A stretch of DNA of 64,000 nt from Devosia rhizoryzae (GTDB lineage: Bacteria > Pseudomonadota > Alphaproteobacteria > Rhizobiales > Devosiaceae), in the NCBI RefSeq assembly GCF_016698665.1, contig NZ_CP068046.1, forward strand, positions 372,001 to 436,000, read 5' to 3'. This document shows positions 9,003 to 16,945 of the stretch, piece by piece; within the stretch, counting starts at the first letter, position 1, and the number at the start of each line of letters is the position of its first letter. The notes beneath the pieces were generated by a model. It was not told the origin of the DNA. It was given only the letters and a program-made list of their open reading frames with translations, and searched no databases. Both the position numbers and the translations under genes were made by a program.

Positions 9003-9165
9003 GGCGCAGCGCGCCTAAGCTTCGCTTGCCTTCCCCTCAAGGGGGAAGGTGACATCGAGTGAGTCGCACAATATTGCCTGGTTACCGGGTTCACCTTCCC
9101 CCTCAGAGGGGAAGGCAAGCAGAGCTTGGCGAGGAACGAGCCTAGCGGCGCTCGGAAGGGGGGCT
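9003..9165. repeat. intergenic repeat with 29-30 base inverted arms, family A
   Basis: The gap between convergent uxuA and the ABC permease is filled by an inverted repeat. The left arm is 9024-9052 and the right arm 9091-9120, matching except for two or three bases and enclosing about 38 bases. The core is CCTTCCCCTCAAGGGGGAAGG. Copies with the same CCCCT(C)AAGGGGGA theme occur near 40.1 and 53.4 kb. It probably also works as a two-way transcription stop. Confidence 0.8.
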
Positions 9166-9167
9166 CT

Positions 9168-9902
9168 TCATCGCATCCACTTCGGTGCCCAGCGCATCCT
9201 CGGTTGCGCCGGGAGGTGGCGCATCAGGCGGCTGTAGATCAGGCCGAAAAGGAAGAAGATCACCAGCGACACGGCGAGGAAGTAGAGCGCTGCGACTGAA
9301 AAGTGGAGGTAGGTGTTGAAGTCGCGCTCGACCAGGTCCTTGGCGGTGATCATCAGGTCCTTCTGGCTGCCGACGACCGGCAGGGCGAAGTAGACGATGG
9401 CGGTGGCGTGGAACAGGAACACCACTTCATTGGTGTAGGCGGGCCAGGCGAGGCGAATGAGGTTGGGCCAGGTGACGCGACGGAATTGCTGGGTCGGGCT
9501 CATGCCATAGGCTTGCGCCGCTTCGATGGCGCCGCGCGGCACGGCGCGGAGGGCACCGTAGAAGATTTCGGCGGTATAGGCGGCAGTGTTGAGCACCAGA
9601 ACCAGCGGTCCGATGAACAGCGGATGCAGCACGAAGCCGGATACGCCCCATGGCTTCCAGAATGCCAGGTTGAGCGACAGCGCCAGCGAATAGAACATGA
9701 AGAACTGGATAAAGAGCGGCGAGCCCCGGAAGGCGTAAACATAGCCGCGCGACAGGCGATTGATGAGGCCATTGGGCGAAGCTTTGCCGAGCGCCAGAAA
9801 CACCGCAAAGACAAAGCCGAGCGGGATCGAAACCGCGGCAAAATAGATATTGAAGAGGACTGCCGGCGCCATCAGCGACAGGTCGTTGAAAAAGCCGTCC
9901 AT
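9168..9902 (-). CDS. polar amino acid ABC transporter permease (HisM-like)
   Basis: Inner-membrane subunit of 244 residues with five to six helices and the ABC permease coupling loop EAAQAYGMSPTQQF. I start it at ATG 9902 (MDGFFNDL), which overlaps the stop of the upstream permease in a TGATG arrangement; a longer frame lies entirely within that gene. It is the last gene of the operon ATPase, binding protein, HisQ-like, HisM-like. It pairs with the 9902-10714 protein to form the heterodimeric channel for a histidine/lysine/arginine/ornithine-type substrate. Confidence 0.9.
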   Translation of the reverse strand: MDGFFNDLSLMAPAVLFNIYFAAVSIPLGFVFAVFLALGKASPNGLINRLSRGYVYAFRGSPLFIQFFMFYSLALSLNLAFWKPWGVSGFVLHPLFIGPLVLVLNTAAYTAEIFYGALRAVPRGAIEAAQAYGMSPTQQFRRVTWPNLIRLAWPAYTNEVVFLFHATAIVYFALPVVGSQKDLMITAKDLVERDFNTYLHFSVAALYFLAVSLVIFFLFGLIYSRLMRHLPAQPRMRWAPKWMR

Positions 9903-10714
9903 CAGGTAGCCGCCTCGCTCAGCATGCCGCGGCCAGCGCGACGCATCATCGCGTCGAAGGCGCGTTCGGAGAGCCAGGTCACCAGGATGTAGAAGACGAA
10001 GAGGACGAGGTAATAGCGCCAGCGCCAATCGTCGTGGACCATGCCGACGGTCGGCAGGAAATTGGGCGCGCCGAGCCGGTCGGCCCAAAGGACGATGTCG
10101 GCGATCTGCAGCAGCGAGAGAAGCGAGGTGGCCTTGACCAGCAACATCCACACATTGGAGAGGCCGGGCAGGGCATAGACCCACATCTGCCTTATATGGA
10201 CACGCCACAGCACCTGGCTCGCGCTCATGCCATAGGCGCGAGCGGCTTCGAGCTGGCCGGCAGGCACGGAGCGCATGGCGCCGTGGATGACATTGGTGGC
10301 GAAGGCGCCATAAACCAGTCCCAGCGAGACGCTGGCCAGCATCAGATATTCAAAGCTGCCCAGGAGCCAGTTGGCCTCGCGGCAAGGCGGCCAGGCAGCG
10401 GTTTGCGCCGCGATCGCTTCGGGCGAGCAGATTTGCGTCGCCACGAACCATTCGACGGTCTGCTCGAAGGCGAGGGGAAAGAACAGGAAGAAAAGGACGT
10501 CGGGAACGCCGCGAACAATCGAGGAATAAAGCGTGCCGATCAGCCGAAGCGGCGGAAGCCGCGAATTCTTGAGGGTTGCGCCGAGGAGACCGAAGATGAC
10601 CGCAAACGCCCCGCCGACGATGGCGGCAAAGATGGTGAACTGGAAGCTCGCATACCAGGCAAGGTGCTTGCCATTGGTGAGGTAGCCCAACCAGAAAGCG
10701 ATGTCGTCGGTCAT
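9902..10714 (-). CDS. polar amino acid ABC transporter permease (HisQ-like)
   Basis: 270 residues when started at ATG 10714 (MTDDIAFWLG); a TTG codon directly before it would add one residue. The coupling loop EAARAYGMSASQVL is at about 180. An insertion of about 30 residues around 100-130 carries three cysteines (ICSPEA and PPCRE among them) in a periplasmic loop and is longer than in E. coli HisQ. It is translationally coupled to the HisM-like gene. The partner genes make amino acid import the most likely role. Confidence 0.9.
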   Translation of the reverse strand: MTDDIAFWLGYLTNGKHLAWYASFQFTIFAAIVGGAFAVIFGLLGATLKNSRLPPLRLIGTLYSSIVRGVPDVLFFLFFPLAFEQTVEWFVATQICSPEAIAAQTAAWPPCREANWLLGSFEYLMLASVSLGLVYGAFATNVIHGAMRSVPAGQLEAARAYGMSASQVLWRVHIRQMWVYALPGLSNVWMLLVKATSLLSLLQIADIVLWADRLGAPNFLPTVGMVHDDWRWRYYLVLFVFYILVTWLSERAFDAMMRRAGRGMLSEAAT

Positions 10715-10731
10715 CAAGGCCCCTTTGGGGA

Positions 10732-10754
10732 GCTCCCGGCTTGGGGCCGGGAGC
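10732..10754 (-). terminator. hairpin between binding-protein and permease genes
   Basis: Nine perfect base pairs (10732-10740 with 10746-10754, loop of five) lie 8 bases after the binding-protein stop. No T tract follows on the minus strand, so this is more likely an mRNA-stabilising or attenuating stem than a strong terminator. Confidence 0.6.
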
Positions 10755-10762
10755 CTTGGTCA

Positions 10763-11515
10763 TTACTGGGCGTAGTAGGGGCCACGGCCTTCGAAACGGG
10801 CTGCAATCAGCTTGTCGACGGTGCCGTCGGCCTTGAGGGCAGCCAGCGCCTCGTCGAGCTTGGCCTTGAGGTCGGTGTCTTCCTTGCGCAGACCGGCGGC
10901 CATGCCTTCGCCGATCAGGACATCGGGGCCGACATATTCGATCGAGCCGCTGGAGGCGGTGACGATCGGGTCGACATAGGCGCCGTCGGCGAAGATCACG
11001 TCGACATTGCCGGCGGCAAGATCAGCCACGGCCTGATCGGCGGTGGTGAAGGAAACGACGGTGTTGTTGGCAGCCAGCTCGGCTTCGGCATGGCCGGCCT
11101 GGATGGTGCCGCCCTGGACGCCGATGCGGATGCCCGAGAGATTGTCGAAGTCGATCGTGGTGCCGGCAAGGGCAACATAGCGGGACGGATCGGGCGGGAA
11201 ATATTCGTCGCTGAAGGCGATGGTTTCGAGACGCTCTTCGGTGATGTTCATGCCGGCCATGATGACATCGTAGTTGCCGGCCAGCAGGTTCGGGATGATG
11301 GAGTCCCAGTCATTGACGACCCATTCGCAGGAGAGCTCGGCCTTTTCGCAGATGGCATTGCCGAGGTCGATTTCATAGCCGTCGGGCTGGCCGGCGTCGT
11401 TGATGAAATTCCAGGGCGCATAGGCGCCTTCGGTGGCAATGCGCACGGTTTCCTGGGCGAAGGCTGGAGTGCCCAGCGCCAGGGCAGCAGTGGCGGCCAG
11501 CATGATCTTTTTCAT
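10763..11515 (-). CDS. amino acid ABC transporter substrate-binding protein
   Basis: 250-residue periplasmic receptor of the lysine/arginine/ornithine/histidine-binding type. The signal peptide is residues 1-20, ending TPAFAQ. The mature protein begins with VRIATEGAYAPWNF and continues GYEIDLGNAICEKAELSCEWV, where two cysteines sit as in ArgT/HisJ relatives. Later segments are the NITEERLETIAFS hinge and GVQGGTIQAGHAEAEL. It lies between the ATPase and permease genes of the same operon. The exact ligand cannot be read from sequence. Confidence 0.9.
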   Translation of the reverse strand: MKKIMLAATAALALGTPAFAQETVRIATEGAYAPWNFINDAGQPDGYEIDLGNAICEKAELSCEWVVNDWDSIIPNLLAGNYDVIMAGMNITEERLETIAFSDEYFPPDPSRYVALAGTTIDFDNLSGIRIGVQGGTIQAGHAEAELAANNTVVSFTTADQAVADLAAGNVDVIFADGAYVDPIVTASSGSIEYVGPDVLIGEGMAAGLRKEDTDLKAKLDEALAALKADGTVDKLIAARFEGRGPYYAQ

Positions 11516-11575
11516 TTCAGTCTCCGTTCTGATTGATTTTTAATAGCGCCCGGCGGTCGCGGCTGGACGCCGAGG

Positions 11576-12382
11576 TCAGCCATGATTGGCTGCATTGAGG
11601 AATTGCTTGAGGCGGGCGGAACGGGTGGCGCCGAAGATTTCGTCCGGCGTGCCCTGCTCTTCGATGAGGCCTTGATGGAGGAAGATGACCTGGTCCGACA
11701 CGGAGCGTGCAAATTCCATGTCATGGGTGACCAGCACCATGGTGCGGCCTTCGTCGGCCAAGAGCTTGATGACGCGGAGCACCTCGACTTCGAGCTCTGG
11801 ATCGAGCGCCGAGGTGGGCTCGTCGAAGAGCATCACGCGCGGGTTGATGCAGAGTGCCCGGGCGATGGCCGCGCGCTGCTGCTGGCCACCGGACAGCTGC
11901 GCCGGGTAAGCGTCGGCCTTGGCGCCGATGCCCACCTTGTCGAGCATGGCGCGTGCTTCGGCCTCGACTTCGGCGCGGGCGCGCTTCTGGACGATCAGCG
12001 GCGCTTCCATAACGTTTTCGAGGATCGTCATATGGGCCCAAAGATTGAAGCTCTGGAACACCATGCCAAGTTCGGAACGGATGCGGCGGATCTGATTTTC
12101 GTCGCCGACGCGGCGCCGCTGGCCTTCGCCGGTCAGCGCGATGGCCTCGCCGTCGATCAGCACGTCGCCGCGATCGGGGACTTCCAGCATGTTGATGCAG
12201 CGCAAGAGCGTCGACTTGCCGGAGCCAGACGAACCGATCAGCGAGATGACCTGGCCTTCGCGCGCGGTAAACGAGATGCCCTTGAGCACTTCGAGAGCGC
12301 CAAAGGACTTGTGCAGATCGCGCAGTTCGACAACCGGCAATGGACCCGAAGGGACGGGTTCAGCGTGCGTCATGCTCACCAT
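11576..12382 (-). CDS. amino acid ABC transporter ATP-binding protein (HisP-like)
   Basis: 268-residue nucleotide-binding subunit with Walker [10 protein letters not shown] near 50, Q-loop [12 protein letters not shown], signature LSGGQQQR near 165, Walker [13 protein letters not shown] and the switch histidine in LVTHDM. The long insert between Walker A and the Q-loop ([13 protein letters not shown]) is typical of HisP. It is the first gene of the minus-strand operon, 60 bases before the binding protein. An in-frame ATG three codons later is an alternative start. Confidence 0.92.
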   Translation of the reverse strand: MVSMTHAEPVPSGPLPVVELRDLHKSFGALEVLKGISFTAREGQVISLIGSSGSGKSTLLRCINMLEVPDRGDVLIDGEAIALTGEGQRRRVGDENQIRRIRSELGMVFQSFNLWAHMTILENVMEAPLIVQKRARAEVEAEARAMLDKVGIGAKADAYPAQLSGGQQQRAAIARALCINPRVMLFDEPTSALDPELEVEVLRVIKLLADEGRTMVLVTHDMEFARSVSDQVIFLHQGLIEEQGTPDEIFGATRSARLKQFLNAANHG

Positions 12383-12520
12383 GGCCCGATGCGGGCATAT
12401 TTAAACCGGCAATCGCCTCTTGATGGGCGATCTTGACCATTGGCCACAAAAAACAGAAGCCGGTGATATAGCAAGCGAAAAACGGTTCGCTCAGGGTCTT
12501 ACACGCAGTTGGGTTCAAGC

Positions 12521-13309
12521 ATGTTTTTCTACCTCTCCAAAATCTTCTGGGCCCCAGCGCAACCGCTCAGCGTCATCTTGCTGCTGATCGCTGTGGGATT
12601 GGTGTTGTCTATAATGGGCCGGCGGCGACTGGCGCTTGTGGTGCAAGGTCTGGCAGGGCTCACCGTCTTGCTGGTGGGGTTCACGAGCCTTGGCTCCGTG
12701 CTGATCCAGCCGCTCGAAAACCGCTTTCCGAGGCTGGCAGCCCCGGACCAGATCTCATCGATTATCGTGTTGGGTGGGGCAACGCAAAGCCGGATCGGCG
12801 GCGCGCGAGGGGTGACCGAGCTCAACGCGGCGGGGGACCGGATGACGGCGGCGCTGGTTCTGGCGCGACGGTATCCGGACGCGCCGCTCATCTTCAGCGG
12901 CGGGATTGGGACGATCATCTCTGAGGGCGAGACCGAAGCGGCTTCGGCACGGCGGTTTTTTCTCGAGCAGGGTATCCCTCCGGAACGGCTGGTGCTGGAG
13001 GACCAGGCTCGCAACACCGACGAGAATGCGCAACTCACTGCTGGCTTGATTGCTGAACGACACGGACCGGCGATCCTTGTTACCTCCGCCTTCCACATGC
13101 CGCGATCGGTCGGCTTGTTCCGAAAGATGGGGGTCGATGTCGTTCCTTGGCCGGTCGACTATCGCAGCACGGGGCGAGAGGGATTTGGCTTCGACATTGC
13201 CAATCCGGTGCTTAATCTCGAGGTTACGGGTATTGCCGTGCGGGAATGGATCGGACTTCTGGCTTATCGGTGGAGCGGCAAGATCGACGAAGTGCTGCCT
13301 GGCCCATAG
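12521..13309 (+). CDS. YdcF/ElyC-like DUF218 membrane protein
   Basis: 262 residues from ATG 12521; a TTG four codons earlier is possible but has no better ribosome site. Two N-terminal hydrophobic segments (about 8-30 and 36-56) are followed by a DUF218 domain from about 80. It shows IIVLGG, RYPDAPLIFSGG, ERLVLEDQARNTDENA and LVTSAFHMPRS, all hallmark segments. ElyC relatives affect undecaprenyl-phosphate use and envelope integrity, but the biochemical activity is unsettled. It stands alone, divergent from the amino acid operon. Confidence 0.88.
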   Translation: MFFYLSKIFWAPAQPLSVILLLIAVGLVLSIMGRRRLALVVQGLAGLTVLLVGFTSLGSVLIQPLENRFPRLAAPDQISSIIVLGGATQSRIGGARGVTELNAAGDRMTAALVLARRYPDAPLIFSGGIGTIISEGETEAASARRFFLEQGIPPERLVLEDQARNTDENAQLTAGLIAERHGPAILVTSAFHMPRSVGLFRKMGVDVVPWPVDYRSTGREGFGFDIANPVLNLEVTGIAVREWIGLLAYRWSGKIDEVLPGP

Positions 13310-13310
13310 A

Positions 13311-13335
13311 AAAAAGGCGGTGCCGAAGCACCGCC
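13311..13335 (-). terminator. terminator of the DUF1328 gene
   Basis: GGCGGTGC at 13316-13323 pairs with GCACCGCC at 13328-13335 around a 4-base loop. Read on the minus strand the stem is followed by a run of Ts (13310-13315), so it ends transcription from the DUF1328 promoter. It also stops reads from the YdcF-like gene. Confidence 0.8.
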
Positions 13336-13364
13336 CTGTGCGCAGAGCTCTCGGAGGGAGGGGC

Positions 13365-13529
13365 CTAGGTTCTGCGGAACAGCCCGATGACCAGGGAAAT
13401 CACCAGGAAGGCGAGGAAGAGGAAGAACAGAATTTGTGCGATGCCAGCGGATGCGCCGGCGATGCCGCCGAAACCAAGAACGCCGGCAATCAGCGCAATG
13501 ACGAGGAAGACGAGTGCATAATACAGCAT
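13365..13529 (-). CDS. small DUF1328 (UPF0391) membrane protein
   Basis: 54 residues starting [10 protein letters not shown], with two hydrophobic helices around a glycine-rich turn ([14 protein letters not shown]), ending LFRRT. This is the YtjA-like family, found widely next to stress genes and of unknown mechanism. A longer frame from 13595 would run through the promoter and is rejected. An exact EcfG-type promoter lies 32 bases upstream, so the gene is very probably a member of the general stress regulon beside phyR. Confidence 0.85.
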   Translation of the reverse strand: MLYYALVFLVIALIAGVLGFGGIAGASAGIAQILFFLFLAFLVISLVIGLFRRT

Positions 13530-13560
13530 GGGAAGCTCCATGAATTCTATTTGGCTGATC

Positions 13561-13586
13561 AACGCCGCGTGAAGCCACAGAGTTCC
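13561..13586 (-). promoter_or_regulatory. EcfG-type promoter of the DUF1328 gene
   Basis: On the minus strand GGAAC (13586-13582) and CGTT (13564-13561) are separated by 17 bases, matching the alphaproteobacterial EcfG consensus without mismatch. It lies between the phyR terminator and the DUF1328 start codon. Confidence 0.85.
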
Positions 13587-13591
13587 GTCCA

Positions 13592-13620
13592 ACAAAAAAG
13601 GCCGGTGGAGAACCGGCCTT
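13592..13620 (-). terminator. terminator of phyR
   Basis: AAGGCCGGT (13598-13606) pairs with ACCGGCCTT (13612-13620) around a 5-base loop. The minus-strand 3' side continues into a T run (13594-13599). It lies 24 bases past the phyR stop. Confidence 0.82.
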
Positions 13621-13643
13621 TTACTTAATCGTTTGCTGCAGCC

Positions 13644-14438
13644 TCACGCGGCGGCGCGCGAACCTTCGTCGAAGAACAGGGCCTGGCTGATTAGCGCCTT
13701 GACCATGTCCGGGTTGAACGGCTTGGTCACAAGGAAGGTGGGTTCCGGACGTTCGCCGGTGAGAAGACGCTCGGGGAATGCAGTGATGAAGATCACCGGC
13801 ACCGAGTGGGTGTTGAGGATGTCGTTGACGGCATCGATGCCGGACGAGCCGTCGGCTAGCTGGATGTCGGCAAGGATCATGCGCGGCTGGGTCTGGTTGA
13901 AGAGCGTCACCGCTTCCTTGTGGGTGCGGGCAATGCAGACGACCTTGTGACCAAGGCTTTCCACCATCTGCTCGATGTCCATGGCGATCAGCGGCTCGTC
14001 TTCGATGATCATGATCTCGGTCGCCACTTGGCGCGAAATCTCGTTGGACGCCTGATCGAGAAGGCCGGCAAACTCGGTTTCGGAGATATCGAGAACTTCA
14101 GCGGCCTGGGAATGGGTGAAGCCCTCGACTGCGACGAGCAGGAAGGCTTGACGCGGACGCGGCGAGAGGTTGGCGAGGTTTGCAGCGGCACGCTGTTCCC
14201 ACACGAAGCTCGATGCCGGCTCCGGAACGCTGACGGCGGACGAAGAAAACAGGGCGGAGAAGAGCTTATAAAGAGCGATGCGGTCGCTAGAAGACTCGGG
14301 AAAGAGGCTAATATCGGAGATCAGTGTCTCCAGAGTGGCCGCTACATAGGCGTCGCCCGATGTCTGCGATCCCGTTACAGCCCTGGAAAAACGACGCAGG
14401 TAGGGCAGGTGCGGCGCGATCCGCGTAGACAAAGACAT
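13644..14438 (-). CDS. phyR: general stress response anti-anti-sigma regulator PhyR
   Basis: 264 residues from ATG 14438 (MSLSTRIAPH); the longer frame to 14483 overlaps the promoter. The N-terminal half (about 1-125) is a sigma-factor mimic like EcfG regions 2 and 4. The C-terminal half is a receiver domain with acidic pocket IIEDE at 144-148, phosphoacceptor D191 in ILADIQL, and VTKPF with the conserved lysine. When phosphorylated, PhyR binds NepR and frees the sigma factor. It is divergent from nepR-ecfG, the classical arrangement, and has its own exact EcfG promoter, so the loop is autoregulated. Confidence 0.96.
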   Translation of the reverse strand: MSLSTRIAPHLPYLRRFSRAVTGSQTSGDAYVAATLETLISDISLFPESSSDRIALYKLFSALFSSSAVSVPEPASSFVWEQRAAANLANLSPRPRQAFLLVAVEGFTHSQAAEVLDISETEFAGLLDQASNEISRQVATEIMIIEDEPLIAMDIEQMVESLGHKVVCIARTHKEAVTLFNQTQPRMILADIQLADGSSGIDAVNDILNTHSVPVIFITAFPERLLTGERPEPTFLVTKPFNPDMVKALISQALFFDEGSRAAA

Positions 14439-14491
14439 AGACGCTATCTCCCAGAATGACGCATGCGGTTTTCGATGCCGCAACGACCACC

Positions 14492-14516
14492 AACGGCAGT
14501 TTATAAGAAAAGTTCC
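14492..14516 (-). promoter_or_regulatory. EcfG-type promoter of phyR
   Basis: Minus-strand GGAAC (14516-14512), 16 bases, then CGTT (14495-14492), an exact match. The predicted transcript starts about 45 bases before the phyR ATG. Confidence 0.88.
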
Positions 14517-14523
14517 TCACGTT

Positions 14524-14549
14524 GGAACTTTTCTTCGCTACGGTGCATT
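14524..14549 (+). promoter_or_regulatory. EcfG-type promoter of nepR-ecfG
   Basis: GGAAC at 14524-14528, 17 bases, then CATT at 14546-14549, which differs from CGTT at one base. The two -35 elements of this and the phyR promoter form an inverted repeat with a 7-base centre. Confidence 0.7.
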
Positions 14550-14594
14550 TTGGGGCGTGAAGGTTGGCAACGGTACTGATCGGTCAAGCAGAAT

Positions 14595-14816
14595 ATGACG
14601 AAAGACAACGGGGTGGGCCAGCCACGCATGCGTATGCAAGCGGGGCGTGCCGAAGAAGGGCTGGGTCCAAATACGGACATCGGCTCGCGCCTGCGCGCGC
14701 TTTATGGCGCAGTGCAGGACGAGGGGGTGCCTGAGCAGCTGCTCGACCTTCTTGAACGGCTCGACAGCGCTGAAATGGCGCAGTCGGGTGGGCCGTCCAA
14801 GCGGACCGGGGAGTAG
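14595..14816 (+). CDS. nepR: anti-sigma factor NepR
   Basis: 73 residues. The conserved NepR core is IGSRLRALYGAVQDEGVP followed by ELLxLLERLD (here QLLDLLERLD), i.e. two helices that clamp either EcfG or phosphorylated PhyR. The N- and C-terminal tails are polar and variable, as in the family. The stop lies 2 bases before the ecfG start, so the antisigma and sigma factors are made together. Position between phyR and ecfG makes the assignment secure. Confidence 0.93.
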   Translation: MTKDNGVGQPRMRMQAGRAEEGLGPNTDIGSRLRALYGAVQDEGVPEQLLDLLERLDSAEMAQSGGPSKRTGE

Positions 14817-14818
14817 CC

Positions 14819-15373
14819 ATGGCGGCCGAGGGAACCTCGTTCAAGCGCGAACTGCTCGCGACCCTGCCTAGCCTCCGCGCCTTTGCAGTCTCGCTGACCG
14901 GCAAGCACGACAAGGCGGATGACCTTGTCCAGGATACCGTCATGAAGGCATGGGCCAAGCAGTCCAGCTTCGAGATGGGCACCAATATCAAGGCGTGGCT
15001 CTTCACCATCCTCCGCAACGAATTCTATAGCCAGATGCGCAAGCGCGGCCGCGAAGTGCAGGACAGCGATGGTGCGTTCACCGAGCGGCTATCTGTGCAT
15101 CCGTCCCAATATGGCTCGATGGACCTGGAAGATTTCAAGAAGGCGCTGTCTCAACTGCCAGATGACCAACGCGAAGCGGTCATTCTGATTGGCGCATCGG
15201 GCTTTTCCTATGAAGAAGCTGCGGCAATTTGCGAATGCGCCGTGGGCACGATGAAGAGCCGTGTCAGCCGGGCAAGATCCAGACTAACCGAGCTGCTCAA
15301 GATCAGCGGTGAGTCAGATTATGGTCCGGACGCTGTTTCGGCGCAGGTGACCTCCGGAAATCACCTGGTCTAA
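14819..15373 (+). CDS. ecfG: ECF sigma factor EcfG (general stress response)
   Basis: 184 residues. Region 2 contains DDLVQDTVMKAW near 38-49 and IKAWLFTILRNEFYS near 60-75; region 4 contains LPDDQREAVILIGASGFSYEEAA and the DNA-reading helix segment GTMKSRVSRARSRL. ECF15 sigma factors recognise GGAAC-N16/17-CGTT promoters, and several are found within 5 kb of this gene. No start other than ATG 14819 is likely, because nepR ends 2 bases upstream. Confidence 0.95.
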   Translation: MAAEGTSFKRELLATLPSLRAFAVSLTGKHDKADDLVQDTVMKAWAKQSSFEMGTNIKAWLFTILRNEFYSQMRKRGREVQDSDGAFTERLSVHPSQYGSMDLEDFKKALSQLPDDQREAVILIGASGFSYEEAAAICECAVGTMKSRVSRARSRLTELLKISGESDYGPDAVSAQVTSGNHLV

Positions 15374-15380
15374 CCGATAA

Positions 15381-15404
15381 GGGCGTCCTACGGGACGCCC
15401 TTTT
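15381..15404 (+). terminator. terminator of nepR-ecfG
   Basis: GGGCGTCC (15381-15388) pairs with GGACGCCC (15393-15400) around TACG and is followed by TTTT. It begins 7 bases after the ecfG stop and separates the sigma operon from the kinase gene. Confidence 0.88.
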
Positions 15405-15495
15405 CATAGATGCTGCAGTTTCGGCCCATTCCCTCTGGGTTTGCCTCAAATGCGCCATTGGTGATCGGCATTAACCCTATGACGCACAACAGCGG

Positions 15496-16944
15496 ATGGT
15501 TTTCTCATTCAGCATGGCGGGCAGAATGAGCATACCGGTGGAGCAAGCCAATCTTTTCGGTCAGATCGGTCGGGTTCGCGTGAGCCTGCGGCGCCTTGCC
15601 GTCTGGATATCGCTCGCACTGATCTGCCTTGCTGCCTTTTCGGCTCTGACCCTGATGCAGGGTATCGACCGGCAGTTGCGCGACGTCACCGAGACCTATG
15701 CGGTGCGCAATGCAGCGCGTGAACTCACCCAGGAGTTGAGCCAGGCCGAGGCCAGCCAGCGCGGTTTTCTTCTGACGCAGGATCGCGAATTCCTCGAGCC
15801 CTATCGGTCGGCGGTGTCGAGCATCGACCAACGTGTGGCAGCGCTTTTGGAGATGACCGCGGACGACGTCGACCAGGCAGGGCGGGTGCGCAGCATTACG
15901 GGAGATATTTCCGGCAAGATGGCGGAAATGGCGCGGACTGTCGCGCTGGTCGAGGCTGAGCGTCCGGAGGAAGCGCAGAGCCTTACCGCAACCGGCATGG
16001 GTGCGCGGTTAATGGCTGAAGTCAGTCAGACGCTGGAAGATTTCATCGCCGAGGAAGACCAGAAACTCGAGGCACGCAACCGGGCAATCGACCAGACGCG
16101 TATCGGGCTTGTGGGTGCGCTGATCTCGGCATTGTTCGCGGCGGCTATTCTTGCCTATGCCCTGCTGAGCCGAGCGCAACGGCAGGTGAGCGACCTCGCA
16201 AAGCGGCAGCGTGGCCTCGTGGGTCTTAACGAGGCGCTGGAAGCCCAGGTCGCCGAACGCACTCGGGACATCGAGGACGCGCGCGCCCATGCGGAGCGCG
16301 AACGGCAGCGGGTCGAAACGCTCTTGCAGGATGCCAATCACCGGATCGGCAATTCGCTGGCCACGGTGTCGTCGCTTCTGGCGCTGCAAATGCTCCGGGT
16401 GCGGTCGGACGAGGTGCGGGTAGCCTTGGAGGCGGCGCGGCTGCGGGTGCATGCCATTGCCTCGGCACATCGACGGCTGCGGCTGGGTGGCGATCTTGAG
16501 TCAGCAAGCGCCGACGAATTCTTGCAGGCCGTGCTGGACGATATCATCGCGACGCAAACCAACCAGCGGCGTATCGCCATTACTGGCGAGATCGATGCCA
16601 TTCAGGTGAGCGCCCGCGATGCGACGACGCTGGGCATCTTGCTCGGCGAGTTGGTGACCAATGCGCTCAAGCACGCTTTCCCAGATAACCGCCAAGGCAG
16701 GATTACGGTCAAACTTGCCCGCGACGATGCCGGAGTGGTCACGCTCAGCGTTGCCGATGACGGCGTTGGGCTGAGCGACGGGCAGGCTGTTAGTGAGGAC
16801 GGTTTGGGCTCGGTCATTGTCCGGCAGTTGTCAGGGCAGTTTGGTGGTCAACCTGTCTATACGCAAAGCAGTGAAGGCGGCGTGGCCGTCAGCATCGCGC
16901 TGCCAAAACTTGGTGAGCCGCCGGTCCTCCAGGGAGAGCGATAG
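15496..16944 (+). CDS. membrane sensor histidine kinase, CHASE3 and HisKA_2 type
   Basis: 482 residues. Transmembrane helices at about 35-55 and 203-224 flank a periplasmic CHASE3-like helical sensor that includes ASQRGFLLTQDREFLEPY. A coiled coil at 225-275 leads to the phosphoacceptor H282 in DANHRIGNSL, followed by HATPase pieces ELVTNALKHAF and DDGVGL. HWE/HisKA_2 kinases with this position act as PhyR kinases or phosphatases in other alphaproteobacteria, so a PhyK-like role is likely but unproven. Starts at M8 or M12 are possible because no clear ribosome site separates them. The next gene begins 2 bases after the stop. Confidence 0.88.
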   Translation: MVFSFSMAGRMSIPVEQANLFGQIGRVRVSLRRLAVWISLALICLAAFSALTLMQGIDRQLRDVTETYAVRNAARELTQELSQAEASQRGFLLTQDREFLEPYRSAVSSIDQRVAALLEMTADDVDQAGRVRSITGDISGKMAEMARTVALVEAERPEEAQSLTATGMGARLMAEVSQTLEDFIAEEDQKLEARNRAIDQTRIGLVGALISALFAAAILAYALLSRAQRQVSDLAKRQRGLVGLNEALEAQVAERTRDIEDARAHAERERQRVETLLQDANHRIGNSLATVSSLLALQMLRVRSDEVRVALEAARLRVHAIASAHRRLRLGGDLESASADEFLQAVLDDIIATQTNQRRIAITGEIDAIQVSARDATTLGILLGELVTNALKHAFPDNRQGRITVKLARDDAGVVTLSVADDGVGLSDGQAVSEDGLGSVIVRQLSGQFGGQPVYTQSSEGGVAVSIALPKLGEPPVLQGER

Positions 16945-16945
16945 C

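Noticed and set aside
9003..9165. Insertion sequence or MITE with transposase
   Set aside because: Inverted repeats are present but no transposase, no defined target-site duplication could be seen.
10034..11536. 500-codon plus-strand frame opposite the amino acid transporter genes
   Set aside because: Low-complexity Gly/Asp/Glu/Gln composition and no ribosome site; the minus-strand genes have full motif sets.
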